Positions 34,470 to 45,922 of a stretch of 64,000 nucleotides of DNA are shown here, piece by piece. The translations under genes were made by a program, and so were the position numbers. Position 1 is the stretch's first letter; each line of letters starts with the position of its first letter. Below the pieces are notes generated by a model that saw nothing but the letters and a program-made list of their open reading frames with translations, had not been told where the DNA came from and did not search any database. The DNA is from Martinezella dioscoreae (GTDB taxonomy: Bacteria > Pseudomonadota > Alphaproteobacteria > Rhizobiales > Rhizobiaceae): contig NZ_BLAJ01000011.1 of NCBI RefSeq assembly GCF_009176305.1, positions 58,446-122,445 of the forward strand, given 5' to 3'.

Positions 34470-35727
34470 GCGACAGGATCTTTTCGCGCAGCAGCTTCGC
34501 CATGTTGCGGGTGCTGCGATACATATGGAGCTGCGTGGTAACCTGGCGGACGTCGCGGTCGCCGTTCGGTGTCAGGCCGATGATGAGCGTGCCCATCTCT
34601 TCACGCTCGTGCCAGAAGCGGCTCATGATTGGATGATCCGGCACGGCACAGGAATCGGAGCGGACGACGTTGGCATCGTCCAGATGCCATTCCGTCAGCT
34701 CGCCCATCAGCAGCTTGCCCGGCGAAAAGCGGGCATAGGCCTCGTCATAGGCAGTTTTCCAGGTATAGGCCTCACCGCCCATAATGAGTACGATCATCGA
34801 GGCGATAGCCTTGCCGTCGAGATCGATGGTATGGATGCGCACCGCGTCGATGGCTGCGAGGTTGGAAATTGCCTCGCGGGCGAAGGCGGCATGGTGACGA
34901 TCGGTGACCAGCGCCGAGCGCTTCTTTCCCTTCCAGCCGCTTGCTTCCAGCGCCAGGAATTCTTCCATGCGCCCATGAATATCGCGGGGTTGGCGCGCGA
35001 CGCTGTAGGTGACTTCGCCCAGGCTTTCCAGCAGCCGCCACTGCCGGCGCATTTCCCGCAAGTGCGCGTTGGAAATCGTCCGCTTGAGATAGGTAAGCGC
35101 GTCGTCATTGCTCTGGAGCATCGGACGCTGGAATGGGTTGGCGACGGCGATCGGCAGGTTCCGGCCGATGGCGATGACCTTGGCCATCTGGACGAAATGA
35201 CCGTTGAGACGAACATCCGGCAATACGAGCGTGCTCGGCAGATGCAGTTCCGGCCGGGAGAGCGCCTCGAGGAGGTTGTCGAGCGTTTCGCCGGCATCCT
35301 CGGCGTCGAGCGAGGGTGTGCCGAGTGGGCCAAACGAGTTCGACCAGACCCGGATAATGGACGGCCCTATTGCAAAGCCCGGCTTGTCGATGGTGAAGGG
35401 CATCAGCAGACGGATGCGGCTGCGCGTGCTGCTGTTGTCGCGCATCAGTGCCAGCCGCACCTGCCGATCCTCAAGGCGGGGCATGGCGGGCGCGAGGAAG
35501 CGGCCGGAGAAGAAGACGTTCGGCTCCATGGCACGGTTGGACAGGAAGTCCAGCTCATCCTGCAGCTCGTAGCCGAGCTTGCCGGGATAGAGGCAGAATT
35601 CGCGGCCGGCCCGGCCGACCTCGACGCGAGCCTCGGCTTTCGGCGCTTCGAAATGCAGCGCTGCGAGCGTATGCGTCAGGGCGTTCACTTGGCTGTCGGT
35701 GGTTTCGGTATAGGGTGGACGTGCCAT
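34456..35727 (-). CDS. FemAB/CelD-like GNAT acyltransferase
   Basis: A 423-residue protein of the Acetyltransf_6 (BioF2/CelD) type, related to FemAB peptidyl transferases and to acyltransferases of exopolysaccharide clusters. Supporting blocks are ISNAHLREMRRQWRLLESLG (about 213-232), FLALEASGWKGKKRSAL (about 251-267) and YDEAYARFSPGKLLMGELTE, which carries the family AY.ryspG-LL pattern. ATG 35727 starts 2 bp after the flippase stop, so the two are coupled. Substrate unknown; modification of a surface polysaccharide exported by the flippase is a reasonable inference. Confidence 0.8.
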   Translation of the reverse strand: MARPPYTETTDSQVNALTHTLAALHFEAPKAEARVEVGRAGREFCLYPGKLGYELQDELDFLSNRAMEPNVFFSGRFLAPAMPRLEDRQVRLALMRDNSSTRSRIRLLMPFTIDKPGFAIGPSIIRVWSNSFGPLGTPSLDAEDAGETLDNLLEALSRPELHLPSTLVLPDVRLNGHFVQMAKVIAIGRNLPIAVANPFQRPMLQSNDDALTYLKRTISNAHLREMRRQWRLLESLGEVTYSVARQPRDIHGRMEEFLALEASGWKGKKRSALVTDRHHAAFAREAISNLAAIDAVRIHTIDLDGKAIASMIVLIMGGEAYTWKTAYDEAYARFSPGKLLMGELTEWHLDDANVVRSDSCAVPDHPIMSRFWHEREEMGTLIIGLTPNGDRDVRQVTTQLHMYRSTRNMAKLLREKILSLTKR

Positions 35728-35729
35728 GA

Positions 35730-37145
35730 TCAGAGGGCCCTCGTTGCCGATGGCGCTGCAGGACGCCGGATAAGGGCGAATAGGGTGATGCCGAGCGCAC
35801 GGCGCACGGCGATGTGCAGGAGCAGGGCTTCGATCGCCATGGCGACCGCTCCGGCAATCGCCGCTCCTTCGATGCCGAGATGCGGGATGAGCGCAACGTT
35901 CAGGCCGACATTGGCAATGAGCGCCACAGCATAGAGATAGACGCAAAGCATCTGCTTGTCCGCCATGGTCAGGAGCACTTCAGCAGGGCCGACGAGCGCT
36001 CTTGCGAGAATGCCGGCAAGCAGGATCGCCATCACGATCTGGCCCTCGGTGAAGGCCGCGCCGAACAGTGAAAGCAGGAGTTGCCCTGCCGCCAGCACCA
36101 CGAGGCCGAGGGCAAGCGCCGGAAAGAAGGACCAGCGCGTCGCCTCCGTGGCAAAGGCTGCGAGCTTGCTCCGGTCACCTTCAGCAAGAATGGCGGCAAA
36201 GCGCGGGCCAATGGCGGCCCTGACGGCGAAGGAGACGAAGAGCACCAGGGCCATCGTTTTTGCCGCCGCGAAATAGACGGCGACTTCATCCGGATCGAGG
36301 AAGATGCCGACGACGATGACGTCCGAATTGGTGAGCAGGTAGCCCACGCCTTCGACTAGGAAAATCGGCAGGGCGACGGCTGTCCAAGTGCTGAATTCAG
36401 TCGTTTTCGGGCCGCTTGGATAATGGCGGCGCAGACGGAGCGTCACCGCAAGATATTGCAGCAGGACGCTGGTGAAGGCGCCAGCAAGCGCCGCCGCCAT
36501 GGCGGTAACGGCATCGCGTGGCGCGCCGGCGAGTATGGCGATTACCATGAAGAGCAGGATCAGCGTCGGGCGAATGAGGAAGGTCGGACTGAGAGCCATG
36601 ATCGGCCAGTGTTTGGCGCGGGCCGTACCGTCCAGAACGTCTCCAAGCGCGATCATCGGCACGGCAATCAGACCGAGGAAAACCGGCATGACGTAATAGT
36701 GTTCGACCATGCCGCGGAAGGCGAAGAGCAGCAGCGCGCCGATCAGTGCCAGACTGCCCGAAACGGCGACCACGAACAGGCGTGCCGTGGCATTCAAGCC
36801 ACGAATGGCATCATGATTGCCGTTGGCATCGTATTGGGGCAGGAAGCGGATGATGGCGGTCGGGAAGCCGAGGCAGGCGAGATTGCCGAACAGGATCATC
36901 AGCACCCAGACGAAGACGAAGATGCCGTATTCGAACCGCCCCATCAGGCGGGCCAGGATGATCTGCGAGAGAAAGGCGAGGGCGGCGCCTGCAACGCGGA
37001 TCGTGAAGGCGATCAGCGCCATGCGCTGTGAAACTGCCTTTTCGTCCCGGCCGGTAAGCATAGCGGCGACTTTGCGTAGATACGGCGATAGCGCGGCCCG
37101 CAATGCGGACGGCAACATTCTTTCCGCTGTTTGAAAGACCGCCAT
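35730..37145 (-). CDS. Polysaccharide flippase (Wzx/MATE-like, MOP superfamily)
   Basis: A membrane protein of about 471 residues with 12-14 hydrophobic segments. It resembles oligosaccharide flippases (VAGAALAFLSQIILARLMGR near the N-terminus and GIEGAAIAGAVAMAIEALLL near the C-terminus are typical of the MOP exporter fold). Such proteins move lipid-linked sugar units across the inner membrane. Start choice is uncertain: TTG 37178, ATG 37145 or ATG 37118 (with GGAAAGA just before). It sits upstream of the FemAB-like gene in a two-gene operon. No glycosyltransferases are nearby, so it may serve a polymer made elsewhere. Confidence 0.83.
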   Translation of the reverse strand: MAVFQTAERMLPSALRAALSPYLRKVAAMLTGRDEKAVSQRMALIAFTIRVAGAALAFLSQIILARLMGRFEYGIFVFVWVLMILFGNLACLGFPTAIIRFLPQYDANGNHDAIRGLNATARLFVVAVSGSLALIGALLLFAFRGMVEHYYVMPVFLGLIAVPMIALGDVLDGTARAKHWPIMALSPTFLIRPTLILLFMVIAILAGAPRDAVTAMAAALAGAFTSVLLQYLAVTLRLRRHYPSGPKTTEFSTWTAVALPIFLVEGVGYLLTNSDVIVVGIFLDPDEVAVYFAAAKTMALVLFVSFAVRAAIGPRFAAILAEGDRSKLAAFATEATRWSFFPALALGLVVLAAGQLLLSLFGAAFTEGQIVMAILLAGILARALVGPAEVLLTMADKQMLCVYLYAVALIANVGLNVALIPHLGIEGAAIAGAVAMAIEALLLHIAVRRALGITLFALIRRPAAPSATRAL

Positions 37146-37396
37146 GATCGATACGCAATACTTTAAGTATGATCCCAAACTCGCGTTAGTCTTGGCAGAG
37201 GAGAGTTAAGAATCGGTTCTTTCGATAGTTAAATGTCAGGGGTCATGCATGCGGTCGGTTGTCTGTCGGGTGAGTGCAAAAGCAACCGTTGGCTGCGAGG
37301 AGTTCATGCCCGCACCACTCAGAGAGCCGTCGCAGGAAACGGGTGGCGGAGGTTTGGTCGGCATGTAGAATCCAGGGTCTATTGGAGGAGGATTTC

Positions 37397-38026
37397 ATGC
37401 TCACACTTCACGATTATTTGCCGTCGCAGAATGGCTGGAAGGCCAGGGTTCTGTTCGGATTGCTCGATATTCCCTATCAGACCCGCCTGGTGTCCATTTT
37501 CGAGGGGGAGGGGCGCACGGACGCCTTTTTCGATCTCAATCCGGCAGGAGGCATCCCCGTTCTCGAACTGGAGGATGGGCGAACGATTGCGGAATCGAAC
37601 GCTATTCTCACCTATGTTGCTGAAGGCACGCGGTTTCTTCCGGCGGATCGCTATCGACATGCCAAGGTCATGCAATGGCTGTTTTTCGAGCAGTATCATG
37701 TCGAACCGGTCATCGGTACGCTGCGCTTCTGGACGCTCACGGGACGGCTCGAGCTCAATGCCGTTTTGGCGGAAGCCAAGCGCGCCGGCAGCCTTCGTAC
37801 GCTTGCAGCGCTCGAGCGCGGGTTGAAGAACACGCCGTTCCTCGTTGGTGAGGAGTTCTCGATCGCGGATATCGCGGTTTACGCCTATGCCCATAGGGCG
37901 GCGGATTGCGGCTTGGATCTTGCCGACTACCCCGCGCTTAGGGCCTGGTTCGATCGGGTGCTTGACGTCATTGGACCGGGCTACCCGGTGCATCTCTACA
38001 ATGAGGATCCGCATTCCGCTGTCTGA
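37397..38026 (+). CDS. Glutathione S-transferase family protein
   Basis: A 209-residue GST. The N-terminal thioredoxin fold includes the substrate-side segment LPSQNGWKARVLFGLLDIPY and the glutathione-binding IPVLELEDGRTIAESNAIL (about 55-73). The all-helical C-terminal domain has the N-capping motif FSIADIAVYAYAH (about 155-167). A strong GGAGGAGG (37384-37391) precedes ATG 37397, so the longer open frame is not used. Substrate unknown. A bidirectional terminator follows. Confidence 0.9.
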   Translation: MLTLHDYLPSQNGWKARVLFGLLDIPYQTRLVSIFEGEGRTDAFFDLNPAGGIPVLELEDGRTIAESNAILTYVAEGTRFLPADRYRHAKVMQWLFFEQYHVEPVIGTLRFWTLTGRLELNAVLAEAKRAGSLRTLAALERGLKNTPFLVGEEFSIADIAVYAYAHRAADCGLDLADYPALRAWFDRVLDVIGPGYPVHLYNEDPHSAV

Positions 38027-38100
38027 ACGCGGTGGGCGTGCTGAAATGGTTGTCGGCGGCGCCTATCGGCGAATTGTTGTAGTCCCTGATCGTTGCAAAC

Positions 38101-38128
38101 AAAAATGCCGCCCGAAGGCGGCATTTTT
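38101..38128. terminator. Bidirectional intrinsic terminator between GST and secA
   Basis: AAAAATGCCGCC and GGCGGCATTTTT are perfect 12-bp arms around a CGAA loop, with U-runs on both strands. It serves convergent GST and secA. Confidence 0.93.
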
Positions 38129-38153
38129 GCTCATTGCTGTCGGTTTGCGAGGC

Positions 38154-40874
<2,721 letters not shown>

Positions 40875-41120
40875 GTGACTGGTCCTTTCTGAGATTTCAT
40901 CCTGCCGTTTCCTGCTTGATCCATTCCCGAAAAAAACGGGAGTATAGCACAAAACGGCCGGAAACTGTTCTGGACGCGAGGTTGCGTGACAGATAAGAGG
41001 GGGGTCGATTGATGTCAACGGGATTTGGCCGATACAGAAAGGCCACATTCTCCTGCTGAAGGCTTTTTCACGCCGGATTCACATCTGTCGAGCCGGTCGA
41101 GATCACCGAAGGGTTATTTT

Positions 41121-42044
41121 ATGTTGAAGTATAACAAGCTTGCTGCGGTTGCTTTCGCAACAATCGTTACCTTCCAGGCTCCGGTCTTCGCGGCCGATGC
41201 CAAGGACCCCGTTGTCGCCAAGGTCGGCGATGTCGAAATCCATCAATCCGAACTCGATCTGGCAATCGCCAATCTCGATCCGCAGCTCGGCCAGCTTCCG
41301 GATGACCAGAAGAAGGTCGCAGCACTCTCGGCTTCGGTCGATGTGAAGCTTTTGTCGCAGAAGGCCGCTGCCGAGAAGCTCGATCAGACGCCGGACTTCC
41401 AGGCTCACATGGCCTATCTGCGCGACCGCGAGCTGCACAATGCCTATTTCAAGGCTCACGTCGCCGACGCCATCAAGGATGATGAAGTCAAGGCTCGTTA
41501 CGACAAGGAAGTCGCAGCCCTGCCGAAGCAGGAAGAGGTTCATGCCCGCCACATTCTCGTGAAGACCGAGGATGAAGCCAAGGCGATCATCAAGGAACTC
41601 GATGCCGGCAAGGATTTCGCCGCACTTGCCAAGGAAAAGTCGACGGATCCAAACAAGGCTGACGGCGGCGATCTCGGCTATTTCGGCCATGGCCGCATGG
41701 TCAAGGAATTCGAGGACGCGGCTTTCGCGCTTCCGGTCGGAACCTACACGAAGACCCCGGTTAAGACCGATTTCGGCTGGCACATCATCAAGGTTGAAGA
41801 CAAGCGCAATGCTCCTCCTCCGCCGTTCGACCAGGTCAAGGACCAGGTTCGTCAGCTCGTCATGCGCGACAAGTATCTTGAACTCCTGAACAAGGCCAAG
41901 CAGGATACCAAGGTCGTCATCAACGATCCGGCGCTCAGCAAGGCTTATGACGACGCGCAGAAGCAGCAGGATGCAGCACCGGCCGACGATGCAGTTGCGC
42001 CTGCCGACGGTGCGGCAGCGCCCGACGCTCAGCCGCAGCAGTAA
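41121..42044 (+). CDS. Periplasmic parvulin-type peptidyl-prolyl isomerase
   Basis: A secreted PpiC/SurA-like isomerase of 307 residues. The signal peptide likely ends at VFA|ADAKD (after residue 24), followed by a SurA-type helical segment. The parvulin domain is marked by EEVHARHILVKTEDEAKAI, GGDLGYFGHGRMVKEFEDAAF and KTDFGWHIIKVED (about 150-245). The C-terminus is Ala/Asp/Pro/Gln-rich. AAGGG precedes ATG 41121; the frame upstream to 41025 is not needed. Divergent secA suggests coordinated export and folding. A GC-rich hairpin follows. Confidence 0.9.
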   Translation: MLKYNKLAAVAFATIVTFQAPVFAADAKDPVVAKVGDVEIHQSELDLAIANLDPQLGQLPDDQKKVAALSASVDVKLLSQKAAAEKLDQTPDFQAHMAYLRDRELHNAYFKAHVADAIKDDEVKARYDKEVAALPKQEEVHARHILVKTEDEAKAIIKELDAGKDFAALAKEKSTDPNKADGGDLGYFGHGRMVKEFEDAAFALPVGTYTKTPVKTDFGWHIIKVEDKRNAPPPPFDQVKDQVRQLVMRDKYLELLNKAKQDTKVVINDPALSKAYDDAQKQQDAAPADDAVAPADGAAAPDAQPQQ

Positions 42045-42064
42045 TTGACAGCAGTCAAACAATC

Positions 42065-42088
42065 AGGGCCCGGATTTTCCGGGCCCTT
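42065..42088 (+). terminator. Intrinsic terminator-like hairpin after the PpiC gene
   Basis: AGGGCCCGG and CCGGGCCCT form 9-bp arms around ATTTT, ending 45 bp after the gene. The following U-run is only two bases, so efficiency may depend on the very stable stem. Confidence 0.65.
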
Positions 42089-42090
42089 CA

Positions 42091-42203
42091 CTGGAGCCGG
42101 ATGATTTTAGGTCGATACGACCTAAAATCTGAATCCGCTCCAGAATTAAAAAGCAGAGCATGATGTAATCCGAAAACCGCCTACACTTTTCGGCATCATG
42201 CTC
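42091..42203 (-). repeat. Composite hairpin repeat B-A, inverted copy
   Basis: Unit B occupies 42091-42143 (arms CTGGAG..CTCCAG, inner palindrome ATTTTAGGTCG/CGACCTAAAAT) and unit A 42155-42203 (arms GAGCATGATG/CATCATGCTC). Read on the minus strand the order is A-B with ATTCTGGAGCGGATTCAG at the junction, matching the copy at 12320-12433. It ends 15 bp before the argJ start, so it lies in the argJ leader or promoter. Confidence 0.85.
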
Positions 42204-42218
42204 GTCCAGGTGGGTCTC

Positions 42219-43460
42219 ATGTCCGGTTCCGTTTCTCCGCTCGCTCCCAAAACCTTTGTATCCATGCCCGCCCTTCGCGGTGTGCGCATGACCACGGCCT
42301 CCGCCGGCATCAAGTACAAGAACCGGACCGACGTCCTGCTGATGGTCTTCGACAAGCCGGCCGCCGTAGCGGGCGTCTTCACCCGCTCGAAGTGCCCTTC
42401 GGCTCCGGTCGATTTCTGCCGGAAGAACCTGGCGCACGGCAGCGCGCGCGCCGTCGTCGTCAATTCCGGCAATGCCAATGCCTTCACCGGCCTCAAGGGA
42501 CGCCAGGCGACGGAACTGACCGCCAAGTCCGCGGCGGCTGCCGTCGGTTGCGGTGAAAACGAAGTTTATCTCGCCTCCACCGGTGTCATCGGTGAGCCGC
42601 TTGACGCCAGCAAGTTCGCCGGTGTGCTCGATACGATGGCGAAGGATGCGACAAGCGATTTCTGGTTCGAGGCCGCCAAGGCGATCATGACCACGGATAC
42701 CTATCCGAAGGTCGCGACCCGCACCGCCGAGATCGGCGGCGTCAAGGTCACGATCAACGGTATTGCCAAGGGCGCCGGCATGATCGCACCCGATATGGCG
42801 ACGATGCTCTCTTTCGTCGTCACCGATGCCGATATTTCTTCTGCCGTGCTGCAGACGCTGCTGTCCGAAGGCGTCGGCCCGAGCTTCAATTCGATGACGG
42901 TCGATAGCGATACCTCGACCTCCGATACTTTGATGCTGTTCGCCACCGGCACTGCCGCGGCTGATGGTCAGGCGCATATCGATCGCGCCGACGATCCGAA
43001 GCTTATCGGTTTCCGGGCGGCACTTAACGAGCTGCTGAAGGATCTTGCCATCCAGGTCGTTCGCGACGGCGAAGGCGCGACCAAGATGCTCGAAATTACG
43101 GTGACGGGCGCCGAAAACGACGCGGCTGCCAAGCGCATCGCGCTTTCGATCGCCAATTCGCCGTTGGTCAAGACCGCCGCCGCCGGCGAAGACGCCAATT
43201 GGGGCCGCGTCGTCATGGCTGTCGGCAAGGCGGGCGAAATGGCGGATCGCGACAAGCTCGCCATCTGGTTCGGCGATGTCCGCGTCGCAGTCAACGGTGA
43301 GCGTGACGCTTCCTATTCGGAAGAAGCCGCCTCTAATGTCATGAAGCAGCAGGATATTCCCGTGAAGGTCGATCTTGGCCTCGGCAATGGCCGCGCAACG
43401 GTCTGGACCTGCGACCTTACCAAGGAATATGTTGCCATCAATGGCGACTACCGGAGCTGA
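42219..43460 (+). CDS. argJ: Bifunctional ornithine acetyltransferase/N-acetylglutamate synthase
   Basis: Recycles the acetyl group from N-acetylornithine to glutamate in arginine synthesis. The 413-residue precursor is self-cleaved in KGAGMIAPDMATMLSFV between Ala194 and Thr195, which becomes the N-terminal nucleophile of the beta chain. FNSMTVDSDTSTSDT and GKAGEMADRDKLAIWFGD are further signatures. AGGTGG precedes ATG 42219; the frame upstream enters a dispersed repeat. A GNAT gene and mutT follow closely (11 bp gap, then a 4-bp overlap). Confidence 0.95.
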   Translation: MSGSVSPLAPKTFVSMPALRGVRMTTASAGIKYKNRTDVLLMVFDKPAAVAGVFTRSKCPSAPVDFCRKNLAHGSARAVVVNSGNANAFTGLKGRQATELTAKSAAAAVGCGENEVYLASTGVIGEPLDASKFAGVLDTMAKDATSDFWFEAAKAIMTTDTYPKVATRTAEIGGVKVTINGIAKGAGMIAPDMATMLSFVVTDADISSAVLQTLLSEGVGPSFNSMTVDSDTSTSDTLMLFATGTAAADGQAHIDRADDPKLIGFRAALNELLKDLAIQVVRDGEGATKMLEITVTGAENDAAAKRIALSIANSPLVKTAAAGEDANWGRVVMAVGKAGEMADRDKLAIWFGDVRVAVNGERDASYSEEAASNVMKQQDIPVKVDLGLGNGRATVWTCDLTKEYVAINGDYRS

Positions 43461-43470
43461 TACCTAGCTG

Positions 43471-44250
43471 ATGCATGCGCAGTCCACGATAAACAAGCTG
43501 CCCTTGGTGCGCAGGCTGGAAGCCGTCGGTTTCCGGGCCTGGCCCGCCTCGTCGGTGCAATATGATGGCAGCTGGCAAATCCGGCTGACGGCGGGTCATC
43601 CGTCGAAGCGGCTGAATTCTGTCGTGCCGCTCGATCCCTCCGATCATCGCGATCTCGAGATCCGGCTGGCAAAAGCGCAGCGCAAGTTCGAAGCCTATGG
43701 CAGGCCTATGGTCGTGCGCGAGACGCCGCTCGCCTCGCCGAAGCTCATCGATCTCCTACGGGAGCGCGGCTGGACGTGTTTCGACGAGACGATCGTCATG
43801 ACCGCCAATCTCGTCGATCTCGAATTGCCTGATATGCTGGATCATCTGCCGAGCCACGATGTCGGCCGCTTTGTCGATGCGAGCCTCATCGTTGATGAGG
43901 CTGATCCGGCTCTGAAGCCGGCATTGGCCGAGGTGGTGAGCGGCATCAAGCCGCCATCGGGCCTCTTTGTCATCGAAAATGATGATGCCGGACCGGTGGC
44001 GACAACGCTTTGCGTGCAGGACAACGATCTTGCCGGCGTCATGTCGGTTGCCGTCTCGCAGCAGCATCGGCGCAAGGGCCTCGGAGCCGAGATCCTGACT
44101 TCGGCGCTTCGCTGGGCCCGGATGCGCAGCGCCAAGACCGCCTGGTTGCAGGTCAGCGCCGACAATGCTCCGGCTTTGGCGCTCTACGTTCGTTTCGGTT
44201 TCCGCGAAGCCTATCGTTATTGCTATTGGCGACCGCCGGAGGCTGCATGA
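43471..44250 (+). CDS. GNAT-family N-acetyltransferase
   Basis: A 259-residue protein with a variable N-terminal half and a C-terminal GNAT domain. Acetyl-CoA motif A is VSQQHRRKGLGAEILTSALR (about 192-211), followed by LQVSADNAPALALYVRFGFREAYRYCYW, the standard end of a RimI-like fold. The acceptor is unknown. It sits between argJ (11 bp upstream) and mutT (4-bp ATGA overlap), so it is the middle gene of a coupled three-gene operon, a common order in rhizobia. Confidence 0.87.
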   Translation: MHAQSTINKLPLVRRLEAVGFRAWPASSVQYDGSWQIRLTAGHPSKRLNSVVPLDPSDHRDLEIRLAKAQRKFEAYGRPMVVRETPLASPKLIDLLRERGWTCFDETIVMTANLVDLELPDMLDHLPSHDVGRFVDASLIVDEADPALKPALAEVVSGIKPPSGLFVIENDDAGPVATTLCVQDNDLAGVMSVAVSQQHRRKGLGAEILTSALRWARMRSAKTAWLQVSADNAPALALYVRFGFREAYRYCYWRPPEAA

Positions 44251-44660
44251 ACGAGGCTGGCCGAAAGATCGTTCTCGTGGCCGCCTGCGCGCTCATCGAC
44301 GCTGACGGCCGTATCCTTCTGGCGCAGCGCCCCGAGGGAAAATCGCTCGCCGGCCTCTGGGAGTTTCCCGGCGGCAAGGTCGAGTCTGGCGAGACGCCGG
44401 AGGAGACCTTGGTGCGCGAGCTTCAGGAAGAGCTTGGCATCCAGACGAAAATCGCCTGTCTCGCGCCGCTGACCTTCGCCAGCCATACTTACGAAACCTT
44501 CCATCTGCTGATGCCGCTTTATATCTGCCGGCGTTACGAAGGAATCCCGCATGGCCGGGAAGGGCAGGCGATCAAATGGGTACGGCCGCAGGCCCTGCGC
44601 GACTATCCGATGCCGCCGGCCGATGAGCCGCTGATCCCGTTCCTGCAGGATCTGCTTTAG
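44247..44660 (+). CDS. mutT: 8-oxo-dGTP diphosphatase MutT (Nudix)
   Basis: Hydrolyses oxidised guanine nucleotides so they are not incorporated into DNA. The 137-residue protein has a complete Nudix box GX5EX7REUXEEXGU at Gly43-Ile65, containing RELQEELGI. LWEFPGGKVESGE and the C-terminal MPPADEPLIPFL are also typical of MutT. The ATG overlaps the GNAT stop by 4 bp, so translation is coupled; the open frame upstream of 44247 is a shadow of the GNAT gene. Confidence 0.93.
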   Translation: MNEAGRKIVLVAACALIDADGRILLAQRPEGKSLAGLWEFPGGKVESGETPEETLVRELQEELGIQTKIACLAPLTFASHTYETFHLLMPLYICRRYEGIPHGREGQAIKWVRPQALRDYPMPPADEPLIPFLQDLL

Positions 44661-44718
44661 CTTTTTACGGCAAGGGCTGAGGCAGCGCCGGTATCGGGCG
44701 GTGTCGCGCCCCCCGTGT

Positions 44719-45045
44719 CTAGATATCTCTGGATTTGAAACTTGATTTTGCAAGCTGATCAAGTTGGGAGACGCCGGGCTCTCGAGGGGACGCATCCGTC
44801 TTCGGCATTTTGCGGAGCAAATCCGTCAGCATGTCAGATTGCCTGTCACATTCGCGGCGAATTGCCTCCAAATGTTCGAGCATCAGTCCAAGGGCAAAAA
44901 TCACGGCGCCGTTAAAAGCGTAGGAAAGGGCGCCTATCAGCCCCGCCGCTACGCCCGCTGCACTTCCACTAAACAACGTCGCAATCCCGAACAGGATCGC
45001 AATACCAATCACCAAACCGCCAACCGCCTTGAGCAAACCTGCCAT
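44719..45045 (-). CDS. Hypothetical small membrane protein
   Basis: A 108-residue protein of unknown function. Two hydrophobic helices (about 7-27 and 30-57) are rich in Gly/Ala/Ile, and a polar, probably helical tail follows (HLEAIRRECDRQSDMLTDLL). The start may instead be GTG 45057, four codons earlier. Third-position GC is somewhat lower than in mutT. I do not recognise a family. It is convergent with mutT. Confidence 0.55.
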   Translation of the reverse strand: MAGLLKAVGGLVIGIAILFGIATLFSGSAAGVAAGLIGALSYAFNGAVIFALGLMLEHLEAIRRECDRQSDMLTDLLRKMPKTDASPREPGVSQLDQLAKSSFKSRDI

Positions 45046-45362
45046 GTGTAAATTCACGCAACCCAGGATAACAAAATGTAGCTTGGCGATATATCATGGC
45101 GCGCAAGTGTCAATCTCTATTATTTGATGTATCGATGAAATTTTCGTCCAGTGCGTGCCTCTCCGGACCGAATTTGATGTCCCGTCGTGGGGCGGATCTT
45201 TTTTAGGTTCACGCAGTGACGGTTTGAAATGCGTCAAGGTAATACGTCGCAAATATGGTTAACGAGAATTAGCCATTTAATATCAGCCTGATAATGCGAA
45301 TCATGCACTGTCCCGGAATTTTACGTCTCATTAATTTGCATGTGGATATTAAGGGATCGTTT
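45046..45362. other. AT-richer intergenic region upstream of a small-ORF/membrane-protein pair
   Basis: 317 bp, noticeably richer in A and T than the surroundings and with no open frame of coding character. TTAACGAGAATTAGCC near 45258 resembles a degenerate CtrA box. It must hold promoters for the divergent 108-residue and 105-residue membrane protein genes. Confidence 0.5.
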
Positions 45363-45425
45363 ATGACCTTCTGGCATTCAATTCTCTCAATCAAGCGGTT
45401 GTTGGGTGCGTTAGAGAAGGCTTGA
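45363..45425 (+). CDS. Possible 20-residue leader or small protein
   Basis: ATG at 45363 opens a 20-codon frame (MTFWHSILSIKRLLGALEKA) that stops at 45425. AAGGGA (45351-45356) lies 6 nt before the ATG, better placed than the site of the next gene. The stop is only 4 nt before the ATG at 45430. The encoded peptide would be amphipathic and basic. It may be a leader peptide that controls translation of the 105-residue protein or a genuine microprotein; chance cannot be excluded. Confidence 0.4.
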   Translation: MTFWHSILSIKRLLGALEKA

Positions 45426-45429
45426 CACA

Positions 45430-45747
45430 ATGGACGACGATTTCTGGAAAGCTGTTCAGGAAAAAGAGCAGTCCTATTCCACGTCGCGCAGAACGGGCGC
45501 GTTGAATATCGCTTTGCTGTTCGGTACGGCGGCGGTCGCGCTTTCGCTTATTCTGACCCCGATGCTATCAGACAAATCCAAGTCACGCGTGCTTGCAAGC
45601 GCGCCGGATATTGACAATATTACCACGGGTTCGATCCCGCAGACGGAAAACGGCAAGCGGTATACGATCCGCCGTAGTGTTCTGCAGCAGGAGCCGGGTT
45701 CGGTTTGTATCGTCCAGGGTTATGGTGCCGACAGCGGCTGCCAATAG
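45430..45747 (+). CDS. Hypothetical single-pass membrane protein
   Basis: A 105-residue protein with a polar N-terminus (MDDDFWKAVQEKEQSYSTSRR), one membrane helix (about 25-45) and a periplasmic tail with two cysteines (Cys92, Cys104) in CIVQGYGADSGCQ that might form a disulfide. No family recognised. A short ORF ends 4 nt upstream. The stop codon TAG is followed at once by a dispersed hairpin repeat. Confidence 0.65.
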   Translation: MDDDFWKAVQEKEQSYSTSRRTGALNIALLFGTAAVALSLILTPMLSDKSKSRVLASAPDIDNITTGSIPQTENGKRYTIRRSVLQQEPGSVCIVQGYGADSGCQ

Positions 45748-45791
45748 AGCAATTCCAGGAAAAGTGCGTAGCGGTTTCCCATCGGAATTGC
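45748..45791 (+). repeat. AGCAATTCC hairpin repeat, copy 3
   Basis: GCAATTCC (from 45749) and GGAATTGC (45784-45791) flank the core AGGAAAAGTGCGTAGCGGTT. The element starts on the base after the TAG stop of the 105-residue gene. Confidence 0.85.
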
Positions 45792-45922
45792 GTAGAAACA
45801 AAAAGATAGAGCGTTTTTGCGACTTAAAGAAGCACAAACGCTCTGGCGCGTGAGCATAGCCTGCCGGATGCCATGACGAGCATCGGATTCATCAGTTGTC
45901 CAATGCTGGGAGCTTCGAGCTT

